Below are positions 12,326 to 27,174 of a stretch of 64,000 bases of DNA, in pieces. Both the position numbers and the translations under genes were made by a program. The DNA is from Eopsaltria australis (Eukaryota; Chordata; Aves; Passeriformes; Petroicidae): NCBI GenBank assembly GCA_034509425.1, contig JAVTVJ010000830.1:186001-250000 (forward strand). The letters are read 5' to 3'. The stretch's first letter is position 1. Each line of letters opens with the position of its first letter. The notes under the pieces were generated by a model. That model was not told the DNA's origin, made no database searches, and was given only the letters and a program-made list of their open reading frames with translations.

Positions 12326-15300
12326 GACATCAAAGCTTTACAGTGATGTAGTGCAGCGTTCTATTATTTTCCCAGCTTTTGTCTGCTTGCTAGAAATCTC
12401 AGACAGATCTTCAGATGTAGTGGGCTCATACTTCTTTCTTAGGATTCATCTGGCTTAGACCTTGGCTGAGATCTCTCACAAGTTGCCTGGGTGAGCATAT
12501 TTTGCAGCTGTTTGCAAGTACATTGTTTATATTTCATCGCTAAATTATGTGTATGCAGATCATTGCAGGCATTGTGTCCTGTGAGAACATGATTACTGGG
12601 GGAAAGAGGAGAACCTGCACTGAGCTGCAGAGGACTGGAGGTGAAAGGAGGAAAAAAATTGCACATTTGAAGGTGGTGGTGGAGATTATAAGCACATTTT
12701 CTCTCTGCTTATTAATTTGAATTTAAAAATGCAGTATTTTAGGGGGGAAAGAAACTAAGAAAGCAGTTTTGTGTTATAGCTGATCTCATCCAAGGTCTGC
12801 TCTATGTCAAGGTTAGTGTGGCCCTTCTCTCCCTTCCCTTGGCTTTTGAAAATAGAAAGATACAAGAAATGAATTCATTAAAATTTGTGTGTATTTGAGG
12901 TACTCAAAATAATGAGTAGGTAGTGGTGCCTCAAATGCAAGTGTTGCGTTCCATGCCCAGCAGGCCTCAGAAGGAGGAGCAGTATCTGTGCAAGCTGTGT
13001 GTGCATCTGATGCAGCATCTGGAGGAAGAATACATCCCCACAGTCTGCATCTCATTTTACACTTGAAAGTCAAAGGATGTAAGGCTCAATCGACGTCTCA
13101 TGGATAGATTATGAAAATTGGGCCTGATGTTTTTCAGATGAGAAATCTGTGGCAATTACTTAGGTCCCCTTGGTAAAGGTGATTCTTTTGCCAACAGCAC
13201 TTCTGTCAATTCCAGGGTAAAAGTTGTGCAAGACATTGAATGTTGGGCGTGCATTAGTGGGGTTGATCCTACTTTTCTGGAGTGGTTAAGCAACTGAAAC
13301 TGCTGTTGGAATCCTACCTCTGCTGTGAAATGGATTTTCCAATCTACCCTGCTGATTTCCAGAATAACTGTCAAAGTTACTTGTTCTTATAGTGCATTGA
13401 TATTTCTGTCCATGCAATCATTGATCAGACTTTCAGATCTCTTACCAGTATATCAGAATCCAGTAAAACAAATTAAACTTTTATAAACTTTTTGGATGCT
13501 TATTAACAAGTGAAAATGGTATCAGTGTTTCATACAAGACAAGTTGCTCTTGGCCTTTACTTATCCATTAGAGTCCATGTTTTGCTGGGAGGTACCCCAC
13601 AAGTGCTTGCTCGTGTGTTGAAGGTATCCTCCAATCTAGGCCTTTTGGAGTTTGTCTTCTTACAGTATGGAGGACATTATCCAAGTCCTCTTTTGAGTGC
13701 TGTGGCCCAGATAATTTGGATAATTACTCCTTCTTTTAGAACACTAAATAATGCTGTGGGACAAATTTGATGCTGTAAGACAAAATTTTAGAATATCTTC
13801 CTCAGCAAATAAAAGATTTATCCATCTACCATTGAGCCAGTCAGGTGTTTTTCCATCCAAGCTGTTTTCTGCATAGGAAAAAAGAAAGGTATGTCTGTGT
13901 ACATATCTGCAGCTCTGCAATAATATATTGAAAGGATCAGATCTTCATCAGTTCTTAAAGTTTTCTTCATCAGAACTTGGACAACGTCTTAGGGCTGTTT
14001 TGGCAATACCTGGGTATTGGCAGATTTGCTGGATGAGCAGCTAGCTGACGTTTCCCAGGTTTCGAATGCTGTAGTGACCTGCTAACTCAGAGGCCCTGAT
14101 TGGCAAAATAATAGCATGTTCTGACCTCTGTAGCTGAATCTTGTCATTTTTACCATCCAGATGGTATATTGCTTGCCAGGAAAAGTAGAACTGGGTCTAG
14201 TACTGGATAATTGTTCTTTAGTTATTACAGTAATTATGGGACCTCTCTGCTCAGAGTATCAGGCCTGACTCAATGTACACTTTTGTGTTGCTGCTGAAAG
14301 GGGAGATCTGGACAATGTGTTTCTTTATCTTCTCCATCCTGTCTTTAGCACTCTTGTGGTGGGCTGGGTCTGTTTCCCAAGGCAGCTCTCCACAGTGCAG
14401 TGACTGCTAATGCTCACACAAAAACAGACTCATCTATTTATGCAGTAATTTGACCATACTGGCTAAAGTTCAGTGTGAGACTGAACCTTCACCTGACTTT
14501 TACAAATCATAAATTTAAGATGAAAATTTCTGTTGAGTATATAGTGGTAATTCAGGAGTAGTACAGTTACAGAACTTTATATTATCACCAAAGGTATTTT
14601 TTTACTCACGGGAACATGGGATTTGGATTCTTTCCTGGGTAAAGATTAAACATTTCAAAGTAAGAAGAGTACTGTTGAAAGTACACAGAAATGTCACTGA
14701 TGCCATCTAGCATTTGGTTGAACACTACTTTTCTTAGATATTAGTTTCATTCTTAGAGGCACTTTTTCCTGTGATTGTAATTCCAGCCTTGCTTTATAAA
14801 ATGGCTTGAATGCTTCTCAAACTGTTTGGAAATGAGAAATTTTTGTCTTGATTGGAGTGGGAACAGAATATGAATTGGAAACTGTTCCTATAGTGTTTAG
14901 AGTATTCATCATTTTATTTTTGTAATGTCCATGTGGTTATCATTGCTTCAGGTGTGTAGGATGACACTGATTACTATTAATCTTTTTTTTTTTTCTGGAA
15001 GGATACAAGAATACTTTTTCTAGGTATGTGTGATCATTGGACACCTTTTTTTTTTTTTTTCACCCCAGACTTCATTGCACCTCTTATGATTCATGCTTAG
15101 CAAAATTCAAAACCAACAAAGCTACCAGCTGTACTGGTGAGAACACCTCCTGGTTGTTGCTCAGATGGAATGTGTCTTTCCCTGTCCACTTCCAATTCCA
15201 GTGCCATGCTGGGCAGAATGTATAACCAAAGTTTGTCAGCCATGTGGCATCTGTTCATGATGCATGTGAAATAAGCTCGAGATGACTTGGCTGCCCCCAC

Positions 15301-18300
15301 GCAAGCACAGATTCTGGAGTTCTAGTGCTTGCAGTAGAGGGTTATTGGTTTGGGGCTGCAGATTATCTTCAGGTAGGTGTTTCTACAAGGTTGGGAGAAA
15401 GGATTTAAGGGAAGAAGGGGTGAGAATATGTGCTTGCACAGAAGTAGCCTGCTGTTACCTGTGTGTGGTCTCAGGGCAAATGCATATGAAGACTGTTTCT
15501 CAGATTATATCTTTAGCTTTCTCCACAGCTAAAACTTGTTTCTAAGGGTTTAAGCAAGAAGGGAGAAAAAGCACGTGGCTTCTGCACTCAGAGCAGGGGT
15601 GTTCTCCAGGCTGTGTGCACAGTGTGCTTACAGTCGGGAGATGCAGGGGGAGAGAGGGTACTGCTCAATCACATGATATTGCCTGTCTGGCAGGTGTCTG
15701 CAGTGTGAGTAGAGAAACCAACTGTTCACTATTTTGGGTGAATGAGGTTGGCTGTTACTGCAAGTGGCCCCACAAAGAAGTCCACTCATCTGTTGATAAG
15801 CAGTGCTCTACATACGGGTTGCCTGAATGCTTATAGCTGCTTGCTGAAACAGTGAAGTTTCTGTCTGAGCTTTGAGATCATAGGAAGAAAAATTTTGCCA
15901 AGAACCTTGCTGGTTTTAATCTTTAGATGCTGGCTGTCAGGGTTTGTCTGTGCCTACAGAACCTCTCTGTTCTGATGCAAGCGCAGCCTTGGAATCTAGC
16001 AGTAAACTGAGCGTTTTTTCTGCTTTACCGCTTGGTGCAGTGACCAAAACCTTGTAGAAAGGGATTGCAGTTGTGGTCTCTTGTGAGGATTAAGCACCCC
16101 TCCCACTTGCCTGGGACGCCTCCCGTGTTACAGAATCCGCCTTCAGGTCCAGGGATTTCCTCTAATATGTTGGATAAAGCTAAGACACTCCAGCCTGCCT
16201 ATGTCGGGATTGTGCCGCTTGCAGAGACTGTGTCAAAGCAAGGGAAGAGCTGTTCAAGCACATATCAGGATTCATACCACAGCTTACGAGAAGGTTAGCA
16301 GGCTCTGCTTTCTTTGCTGTAGGCACTTTATAATTCATTTGTGGGAGTTTTATTTTGGGGTTTTTTTTGGTGTTGTTGTGGGGTTTTTTCCCTCTTGCAT
16401 ATTGAATCTGCCTGTTTTTTGTTTTCTGGGCAATAGTCCAGATTTTGGGTTTCCCACTGACTTCTGTGACCTGTTGTCCCTGAGGGCGCTCAACCATGTC
16501 ACTCGACAAGCCTGGAGCTCTGTATGGAGTAACTTGTAGTGCTGGGACCATGAGACAATTTCACTTGCATTTGGAAGTTTTGGTTTCAAACTTAAAATTT
16601 CTTCCTCTCCCCTATGTCTTTAGGCCTCTTGTGAGCAATGTTTTAAGGCTGTTTCATTAAAGGTGTAAAGGCTTGTTCTGGAGTAGCAGCTCTGCCTTGA
16701 AGAAGATAAGAGTATCATGTTTTAAGTCTCTGTATGTTCTTGTTTTGAGAGTGTGCAAGGAGTGTGGTGTATATATCTAAATGTGATTTTGTTTGTTGTG
16801 GTATTCTCCTGAAAATATGTGTGATTTTTTTAATGAGGATTTAACAATTCTGAAAGATTACGTAGACAGAGAGGTCAGATTTCAGGGAGCGATATCTAGA
16901 AGGAAAGAAGAGGATCTGGAGGGATTGAAAAAGGTTGAGAAGATGAAAACAGGCAGTGATCCATTCATAGTGTGCAGCATAATAAATATCAACAAACAGG
17001 AACTGGGAGAAGATTACAGGGAAGAATGGCAGAACATGACAAAAAGCCAATGGCAAGCAGCAAGGTTTATGTTTTATCAGAAATACTGGATATGTCTAGC
17101 TACAAGTGAAATTTTAGTAGGAACTTGCAGAAGGGAACAATTATCTGGAGTACAGTGGCCTCAGGATAAGGTGATGACTGATTTTAAGAGCCAGTAATAT
17201 CATCTGAAAGAAGGGGAAAATAACTTTCTAACAGTTTGGACAGCAAAGTAAGATAAAGAGGGGGTAGGCATGGAGGACAAGAATCCAGATAGAATAAGGC
17301 CATGTTTGTTGCATAAAGATGGACCATGTGTAGAAGAGGAGTCTAGCAGTTGCATTTAGAGGATTTTTCTCTGTTACCTAGTCTAGGCCTGCCGAAGCTG
17401 CCAAACAAAACTGTTAAGTTTCTGCCCCCAATTGTCACTCCCCCTACCAAGTCTATTTAACATCTATCAAGAGCTAGCTTGTTGTTAACTTTTAAAAATA
17501 CTACTGTTTTTGTTGCATATTTTCATTGGAATATTCTTTGTTGAAAAAATATGGAAAAGTAAACTGAAGTCACAGTCCTCGAATTCAAGTTCTGGAGTTA
17601 TAAATCCATTAGTATAGGCAGTGTTCCCAGATTTCTTTATCTGCTTTGGAGGCATAGAGCTGCAGCACATCAATCTTCAGAGGAAAAAAACAACCCAAAA
17701 ATTAAAAAAGCCAGAACTTGCATCTATCCTGTATTTGCAAGCATTGATTTTCACAGAAGGTGAGCACTTGGCATTTGGATGTGCCAGGATACATCTTTCA
17801 TCCAGTCACTAAATATCACAAGCTGTACAGTGGGATAACATGTACAGCAAGGAAAAAGCAATTCTGTCTTACTTTAATCAATATAAAAAGGTTTGTTGCT
17901 GTCTCAAGTTGAAATGAATTAAGGCCATTGAAATCTTGTATAATTCTGGTTATTGGAAAAGCTGTGTTGACTCTGCAAAGTCCAACAATACCATCAGCCT
18001 ACCCCATCATGATATTCTAATATCATATGTGATGAGGAAAGCTGCTTTCCACCAGCTACCAAATGAAGGTGAGGGAAGAGAAATAGATGCTGCCAGCTTC
18101 TTTTCTGTCAGATGAAGAAAATAATAACCCTTTAGCTTTGCTGCTGCTCCATTCAAGTCTCCTGCAGTCTTGGGATGCCTGTTGTATTTATGCTGTAGCA
18201 TGCACTGTATTTTGCGGAGCCAAATCTTACGGGCAGTGGAGGAACAGATGCACCCACGTGTAAACCCTTATGGAAGTCCAGAATTAGCATTGAGCTGGAG

Positions 18301-21300
18301 CTAATGACTGTTGTGCCTTAGTTTTGGTCCCCCTAAAAATGGGACAGCTTAGTTTTGTTGTCGCCCAGACAGAAAATTCATGCATTTCTCTTCCTCACTC
18401 AAAACTGGGCAATTAAGGGCTGTCTATATTAACGCTGACAATGCTCATACTTATTCTCTTAATGATTCTCATGAAAAGCAGCTATCTGGAATAGACTACA
18501 TCTTGCTTCCTGATTTCTGGAAAACAGATGTCTCCTAAATCTGATTTATTTCTTTTTTTTGAATGAGGACTTGACATTGAAGTTTGGGAACTGGTGATCC
18601 TTTCTACACAGAAATGGATTTGACATGCAGAAGTCAAAGAACTTAAGCTTGTATTTTTCAAAGTATGTGTTAGGGCAGTTATTTGCAAAATTCTTAGAAT
18701 TCAGGAATCCATAAACATGTTTTCTATTCAAGAATGCCTTGGAATGATTTAGTTTTCAAATACTAGAGCCCAGTTTGTAGTTCCTAGATAAGTTAACACA
18801 ACAGTATGGTAGCCCCTCATGAGAGATATAAAGAGGGAATTGCAGAAAGCTACTCAAAATCCAGTTAGCATTAATGTGAGTTTAGCTTAGAATTAAGTGC
18901 TTCCAAAACTAAATTCCAACTTCTCCACTTCTGTGCTACGTCTTTAATTTGTTGCTCTTAAACTAAACACTTTTTTTTGGCTAGTCCTCCCTTCAAAAAC
19001 ATTCAGTGTGACTCTGGGCCTGACAGTGAAACTCACCTGTCTTTTTCCAAGATTTGTATCTCAGGGCCCAGACACAGGAACAAGTTCCTTCATGCCATCT
19101 GATCTGCACGAACTGTGTGCACATTCTTAGTCCACAGCAAATGGGAGGTAATTTGAGTTAACTTAGCCTTTGATTAAACTATTAATATCTGTTCAGTACT
19201 TTGAAGAGATCAGGAGTCGTGCAAGTGCTTGTTAGCATTTAACTTTCTTCAGGAGTAATCTAGACCTTATTGTCATTACACCTGCGGCACCTGAAGGTCC
19301 AGCTGGCCCTGGCCTCACCTCATCCAGGAGGGCTCAGGAAACCTGCACAAGTAGACTTGGAAGCTCTCAGTCCCAAGGAAATCCCCAGCAACAGGGCAGC
19401 CCCTGCACCCAAAGCATCTCACAGGAATGCAGGGTGACATTTTTCTCTAAAGGGTGATCTGGGTCTTCCTGCTTCAGAGTGGACCTGAAGTTGCTGTGGG
19501 AGATGTGTGAACAATGCAAATTCATGGATAAACAGTGTCAGAAACCAGTCACAAAACACACATGCCTTTCTGAATTATGGCCTAATGCATCCCACTGTTT
19601 GGAATTATTTATGCAAATAGTGCTCTGACACATTAAAACACAGAAAATGTGTTGAACCTATGGGGAGCTGATCTGCTCTGGCATTTCTTATGGCAGATCC
19701 AGAGGCACACCAGACTCCCTGTAGCCTCTTGCTGCAACCACAGCCTGTGACTATGCTTAAAAGTAAGAGGTGCAGTGAAGGTAAGGTAATGATATATTTA
19801 TGTGAAGTGGCTTGAAGTTAACTGTCAATTTAAATTTATTTTTGCTTAATAGCTAGTGTGCCTCATTTGGCTGTGAGGACTTCAGGTGTTTCAGGGTACT
19901 TGTTAACTCTGTGACATTAGTGGGAAGCTTGGGGAAAGGGTTAACACTGAACAGCCAGGGTTTTTGTAAGTCAGTTGTTATCAGAGGAAGAAGTCACAGC
20001 ATTATCCCTGGAGCAGAATTCACATGTTTTTTCAGTCCTGATGCTCAAATGTGTTTTTGGTTTTTTTGGATGTGACATGTTTTCTCCTCTTGCAGTTTAC
20101 TGAACTATTCCTGTCAATGTAATGATCCCCAGCTGTTGCTGTAGCCCTGGCTATTTTCATGCTGGGAATGCGAAGAGGAGGAGGAGAGGGACAGAGGCTA
20201 ACTTGTTTACCCCACTGTGATCTACTTAATTTGTTAAAAATAGCTATTACAGTGCTTTCTGTAGTGCAAAGTAATACTAAAAGGAAAGAGTTGCAGACTT
20301 GGACCTGCAAGAGCAAGGAGATGTAAGGACTCAACACACGCAGAAAATAAAAAAGAATAGAAACTGGGTGTGGTGCGATGAGTACAGCTGTCAGTAGCAT
20401 TTATGCAGACAATGCTTTGAACTAGTAATGATACCAAGTAAAATTTCCAGTAAGTACTTTCCTGCCCTGTCAACTGAATTTTCTTCACAGTTGAACCGGG
20501 CTTCATATTCAGTGGCAGTGGTGCTGAGGTACTGATAATCCCAGCAACTGGGACTCATATTAAATAAGCTTGAAAATATTTGTGTGGCTTTCAGATTATT
20601 GATGTTTTTATAATTATGTGTTGCTTCTTTTTTCAAGAAAACATATCTCTTTATACTTTTAAACAGCAAATGACTGATGCTTAGACTTTCCAGTAGCTGT
20701 TGAAAAGCAGATGCTTTTTTTGAAAATGGAACCATGATATTTAAACTCAAACTGCTTTCTTTGCACCCAGACACAACTTCTGGAGTCCTTGCCCAAAGAT
20801 GAAGGTCAGTGGCAGGAGTGTTTTTGGATCCACCTCAGGCTGCCTGTGTAAATCTTATCTCAGTAGTTTTATCATCCACAAGATCTGTCAGTAGTCACCT
20901 CCGATTTTTCATCGTGCTGTCACACCTGCAAGTCATTGATCAACAACTTAGTGCATATCTATACCAAAAATAAGTGCCCGCTTAGATCTTTCATTTCGTG
21001 CCCCACTTCCGTATCTCCAGTCTTTTCTGAGCGTTGAATTACTGATTTTGTCACCTGCTGCATCAATAAATTTCAATCCAAAATGTAGAAGCAGCACATT
21101 TTTTGGCAAGAACCTCTGCAACCTATGGTAGAAAATGGGATATGACTCCTGATGTGGCTTAGGTTTATCAAATTAAAATGTGTAGTGAGCCTGTGGGGCA
21201 AGTTGTGCTGCTTTTTCTTGCAGGAGGCTCTGCAGGATACATAATCTGCCCAAGGGCATTAACATGGAGCAGAATTCATAGTTTCTTTCTTTTACTTGGG

Positions 21301-24300
21301 CTAGTAAAAGTAGATAGGATGTTTTTCCCTGGCCTTATGCAATATTTACTAACCTGGTATCTCTCCAAACTAAGAGCAGACTGGCAATAGCTGAAATACG
21401 TTGCAATATGGTGATTGCTAAGAAGAACTACAAAATATTTTTTGCTCCTCAGTGTATTCAGGAGAGGTGAGATGGGTAGAACTGTGCAGGTGATCTTCTG
21501 TCAGTGTTTATTGTGCAAATAATATAATCAACATTCTTTCAAGTGAACAAAGGTTTGAACTTTCCAGCCTGCAGTTTTGCCATCTAAAGTTATATTGGCC
21601 TGATGCAGCTAACAACAAATGTGAAAGAAGTTGGTGATAAGGAAGAGGACATATTGCTTTGGGACATAAATTCTTTGCAAAATTGACAGTGAAAATTGGT
21701 GAAATCCAGGCTTTCTTGACAATCTTATTTTAAAGCTGACTTTCAGAAATAAACAGCTGTAAAGAAAACCTTTTGTAAAAAGATAGCTTTTTGAGAGTTT
21801 TCAGTGGAAGTGCCTATAATGGAATTTTCTCCATCATAGGGACAGGAATCATCTGTTGCAGCCGTGCTTATAAAGACCTCATTCTGTGGTCTCTGTCCCC
21901 AAAGGCAGTTCAAAGGCCTGTCACCATTCTGAGGGTATTTCCCATAACAACTCTGCCGTACCAGCTGACACATTTGACATCTTTTTGGGAAGCTTCCTCA
22001 CTGAAACACTTGTCAGGCACAAATATTCTGCTGCCCAGCTGGGTTCCTGGGGGCAGAGCTGTGTGATGCTCTCTGGGTGACAGAAGGAAGAGATCCATTT
22101 TTGACTTTTGACTTTGTGTGGAGTTCCTGTAGCTTCCTGCTGCTCCATGTTTCTCTAGTAGTAAGTGCATGGAGACTGTAACCGTGTTTTTTGTAGGAAT
22201 TGAATGTGGCAGTAGATGTGTTCTTTGGTTACTCACCTCTGCAAATCTCACAGCAGTGCTGGAAGCCAGAAACTCCCGTTGCATAATTTGATCAGTATTG
22301 CAAGCAACATGTAACCTGTTGCTGCAAATTGTTGTGTGTTCTGTTTCTTATTTTGGTGCATGTTCTTTTTTGTCACTTTCATCTTCCTAGGCATTCATGC
22401 CTCTTTCTGTGTTACACTTAGGTGTGAAGGTCCTTCTAAGGCTGCTTGCAGCCCTTTCCCACACTGCGATGTCAGATTCTCCCTTTTCAGAAGCGGAAGA
22501 CAATATTTTAGAAGTAGATGCTAAACTAGTCATACCTTTGTGTCTCTCAGAGACTCTTTTACTGCTGCTAATAATATCTGTCACATTGATTGCATGCAGT
22601 GTAGAGCGAGGATTGCATCTTCAGGACTGACATGTGACAGTCAATCTTAACTACAGCTGCAAATGCTGTCCCCTGCAGCCACCTCCCTGCCTCACTGCTG
22701 GAGGGAGCGACAGAAAGGAAACATGTCTGCCCTTCACTTGCTTTTGTTCAGGGTGTGAGTGAAAGCCCACCTCCATTACCAGTTGGAGAGAATCTTGAAG
22801 TGTGTGTAATCTGCTGCTGCTGGCAGTCCCCTCTGTGCCCTTCAGCAAAGGACTGAGCCAGCAATAACATTTTAAACATCTGCAGAATTTGTCCACCAGT
22901 CTGAAGTCAGTGGTCATGCAGGCCATTCTGGACTGCTGGGTTTTTTTGGTTTGCTGGTTGATCTGTTACACAGAATTATATTATTTAAATGTTCATGGCT
23001 ATGATAGCACATTAAGCCTCATAGCTCGAATTGTTCCATGCTGTGGATCTTCCCTCATGGCAAAACCACAACAGTCAGTCCTGGAGATGTATAGTCCAAA
23101 GTTTTTTTGAAAGAAAGTAAATATCCATCGAGAAAGGAGGTAAAAAACCGCAAATAGATGTTGTATCATCGGTGTAAAGATTCTGAGGGACTTTGATGTG
23201 CTTTTTTATGTGTAATACAAATTCTGAGGATCAGCTTCCACACTGGACTCTTGTGGAGGAACTGATTTCTGATGTAGAGTAATATGATGGCTACAGCTTA
23301 ATCTTGCAACTTTTTTACAAATAGCAACAGAATTCTAATAGACTTTCTACTTAAACCATAAAGAAGGTGTCAGACTGTTGCAGTACAGAGGCCAGGATAT
23401 TTATTTGAACCTCAGATGCTATGACTGTGGCATGTGTTCTTTGCAGTCTTTGAGAAAACAGCAAAGATGTTTTTAACTACCATAAATTAAAGAAATATGG
23501 TAATTCCTTGTAGTATCCACCTGAAATTCTTGCTGACAGAGAATGCTGGGGCTTGGATAGAAGCTGGTGAAAGGAATGCTAACTAGATAGGGAATGCTCT
23601 GAGTCTTTGTTTTGCATGTAATATGCACCTTGGACAAAACCACTTTTGTTTCATGTCCCATGAAATAACTGTCAGCACAATGAACCAGCTGAAGCTGGGA
23701 GATGCTCAAGCTAACTAATTTAAAATTATAAGGCCCAACTTTCGGAGTTCCCTGTATAACTAGTTAATTATTTCTTCTAAAGAACTGCTGGTTTTGTGTT
23801 TAAATTTGCATACTTCTAAGTAATTTTTTCTACTACTTGTGGAAAAACACATTTGCTCTCATTTGCATTTGGTTTCAGTAAACCAAAGATCTTTAGGTGG
23901 TTAAAAATCTGAAATGGTCTTGGAAATACATAATTATTCCATGTTTAAGTGGAAAACCCCAAAACACAGCTCATACGTCGAGGTGTCCCAGCTGTTGCCA
24001 CAGAAGTTCTGTGGTATCTTGACCATTAGATGATTCCTGTGAGGGGAACTTTTAACCTCTGTCTGTAAGAGGGTGCCCTGTGGCAGAAGGAAGGCTGAAT
24101 CACTGGGCCAAAACCAGTCTCAGAAATGTTTGAGGAAGTTTGTGACCTTGATCTATGAGGCTGTTCATACACTGGAACACTCTGCTGCAGCAGAAATTGA
24201 AGTATGGGAGGCAAATTATGAAGGAAAAGTATTTGACCATGTCTCTTTTGCTGCAAGGGGCATGGAAAGATTTCTTCATCAATTTTAGTGTTATAAACAT

Positions 24301-26489
24301 ATCTAATCAATCATGTGTTTTATGGATGTATCTGGGCACTGTCTCAATGCTTGATTTTCTTTCTGCTTGTAAGAAGCCCACAAAAACACATCCCTTGAAC
24401 TCAGAATTTTAAATACAATGAAAAATTGTTCAGATTCTGACATACCTCAAAACATTTTTTTAAAATTCTGTATATGTTTTCAGAAAAAAAATATAAACAA
24501 CTCCTGTGTATCATCTCTATGGAAAACAAAATGGTTGGAGCTCTTTCTTCTTATAGGCAGAGATACCTCTCTTTTTCCAAGGAAAAAAAATGAAAAGGGT
24601 TTGAACTTGTGTTTCCCTTGTGTAGCTTGCATTTTGTACTGTCACCTTAGTAGACAGCAGTAGATCGAATTGTCAGGATATATCTACCTATTCCTTCTTT
24701 TTTCTTCATTCATCCCCATCTGCCATGTCATGTTAAATTATCTGGCAGAATTTCTTTCTAGGGTCTTCTTTGCAAGCTGGTTAAGGGCAATGTTAGTTCC
24801 TCCTTGTTCATTGTTTCATGGAAAAATACAAATCACTGTAGACTGTGACTCAAGTTTACACATGGAGTTGGGAAATTCTCTCTGTTTTTCCCTCCTCAAG
24901 ACTTCTCCTCCAGCTATAAATAGTAACGATGGATATATAGATGGCATCAACAAGTACTGATTACAGTTAATATTTACTGTATTATGATACCAGGGTCAAT
25001 TTTAGGTAGACCTTTCCACCTAGGTATTTTGTTACAGGTCATCTTGTTGGATCATGCATGGTAGCCAAATTCCATAGATATGGATATGTGCCTAGTTACT
25101 CACATGCTTATTTTCACCTAACCAGTACTACTGAGACAAAATGATTTTATAAGAATCAGTACCCTGCACAGAAAGTAAACCAACTTTTCCTGTTGACAAG
25201 CTTGTTGTGCATTTTTAAATGTTGCATATCTTACTAAATATACCATGTTATGTGTATTTCAGGTTAATTTCTTAAAGTTGTATTTTAAGAGTTTCAAGCA
25301 AGTGCTGAGGTGGATTATAGGTGTGCCAAGATTTTATGGTTAAGAGTGGGCTTCTATGTATTCAATAGAAACACTTATGTACTAATAGTAACAAATGTAT
25401 CTGATTTTAAAATTTTGCTTTCAAAGGAGACAAAACTGGCATTGCATTAAAAAGTAGCAGTGAATAAAAGGGCATTAACTCCCCCTAAATCTTACATGTT
25501 TAGTGGAAATGGCAGGAGCTAAATCATGAAGGAAGAAGGTAAAGGTGAATGCTGGGAAATGCACAGCAACTGCTAGTCTTAATTATAAATAAACATGAAA
25601 AGAATCCTGCAAAATTCAGCATAACTTTCATAGTAATAATCAAGTTTGCATTTATTTGAAATCATATGCATCAGTAGCTGCTGTGAAATAAGCACGTTCA
25701 ATTGTGTGCAATATTGAGGCTGGATCTCAGAAGCAAAGAACTAAACTGATAAGGCTGTGAACTGGTTCTTCCTCTGGGATCTGCACATTTTACCACCAAA
25801 GCAAATGCTGACTTGAGCCTTGGAGAGCCAAGTAACTTGGAGTAACTGTTCTGTCCTGTCTGGAGTTTAGATTATATTATGTCTTGGTAGTTGGATGGTG
25901 CTACTGATTTTGTTTTATAGTGCCGTGTCCTAACAAAACTAAAATTGCTGTAAATACTGGTTTTGTCTTCTAAATACAGTTTTTAATTAACATTAATGTT
26001 ATTTCTACATTTATTAAATTTGATATTAAGCCTCAAAAATTACCTGCTGAGGTAGCTTGTTGTCCTGTGCTCTGTGTGAGCCAGCTGCCTTGTGGTAATA
26101 TGAGGATGGAGACAGATCCTTTTACTTTTGACTGTGTGCTTCTGATTTCATATTCTTTGGGGCACTTTCCACTGTAGGTTGGGATTGTTAATTCTGCTAA
26201 ATTAACTGTATCAAAGAATCTGTATTTGTCTCCAGTAAGAGAACTACTTAATTCCTCATAACATTGACTCATTAAAAAATAATACAGTATTCCATCATCC
26301 TTTGAAGACATCTTCTTAAATTTTTCCTATTTCATATTTCTCTTCCAGTGGCATCCTCCCAGCAATAAAGGACTATTGTCCTGAACCTATTTTTTTTGTT
26401 TGTTTCTAGCCAAAACCAGTCTTCTGGAACTCACTCATATAGACAATCAACAGGCATGTGTAAGCTGCATGCCATGTCAATGATTTTAT
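12326..26489. other. Host intron, 14 kb without a supported gene
   Basis: Ordinary AT-rich bird intron. Poly-T runs occur near 14982 and 15045. Open frames of 60-134 codons occur (for example 16793-17197 on the + strand), but none has flanking splice sites or recognisable protein similarity, and I treat them as chance. I could not identify the neighbouring MRTFA coding exons here. Confidence 0.5.
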
Positions 26490-26494
26490 ATGGC

Positions 26495-27169
26495 TGTCAC
26501 GATCCGCTCGTAGGAGCAGGGGTCGTGATGGTTCGTTACTTTGAATCTCAGAGTGCAAAAGAAAACAGGGACAAGTATTTTTTGCTTCAATCAAAATCAA
26601 AAGCACTTTATTGAGTGCCAACAACACGGTTATGCGATAGAGGAGAGAGAGATGTAGGAGAGAGAGAGAGAGAGAGAGAAAAGAAAGGGGTTAATAGCTA
26701 CCACGGCACGACGAGGTCCTCGTTGTCCGGATCTGATGGACTCCGTCTCGTCCGTAGGGAGATCTCGTAGGAGTACCTTTTGAGAGTCTCTTTATAGTCT
26801 TTTCAAAAGCGAGGGGCAGGTAACCAAGAGATGAGGCAATCCCTCCAGAGGCGAGGGGCAAGTAGCCAGCAGGTGGGGGAGTAGGGCCCATTGTTTTAGG
26901 GTACAGGTGCAGCTGTACAAGACATATAGTTCTTGTGCAGTCCTTTCCGCCCCGGTAGCCGGGCGGACACGGTTCCCACGGGCACGTGTCAACACGCCTC
27001 TGCAGCACAGCTCTGCAGCACAGCTGGGCGCCTGGCAGGCACCCCACCAGGATCTGGCCGGACTTCATTGTGCAAAAGTCCTTTTCCCCTCTTAGGGTCT
27101 CTGGGTTTTCAGCCTCTGCTTCTGTCGATGGTCGTGAGGCAGATAGGGATTTCCGTCCAGACTCTTACA
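26495..27169 (-). mobile_element. Solo LTR with (GA)n tract (TSD ATGGC)
   Basis: A 675-bp element starting TGTCACGATCCGC and ending CTCTTACA, flanked by ATGGC at 26490-26494 and 27170-27174. On the minus strand there is TATAAA (from tttatagtc at 26791-26797) and, about 185 nt downstream, AATAAA (26612-26607), giving a normal U3-R-U5 order. A (GA)n microsatellite at 26657-26680 falls in the transcribed part. Many CpGs are kept, which suggests youth. The family is not recognised, and no internal viral sequence is attached. Confidence 0.8.
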
Positions 27170-27174
27170 ATGGC

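Noticed and set aside
16793..17197. 134-codon charged open frame
   Set aside because: No family resemblance or gene context; treated as chance.
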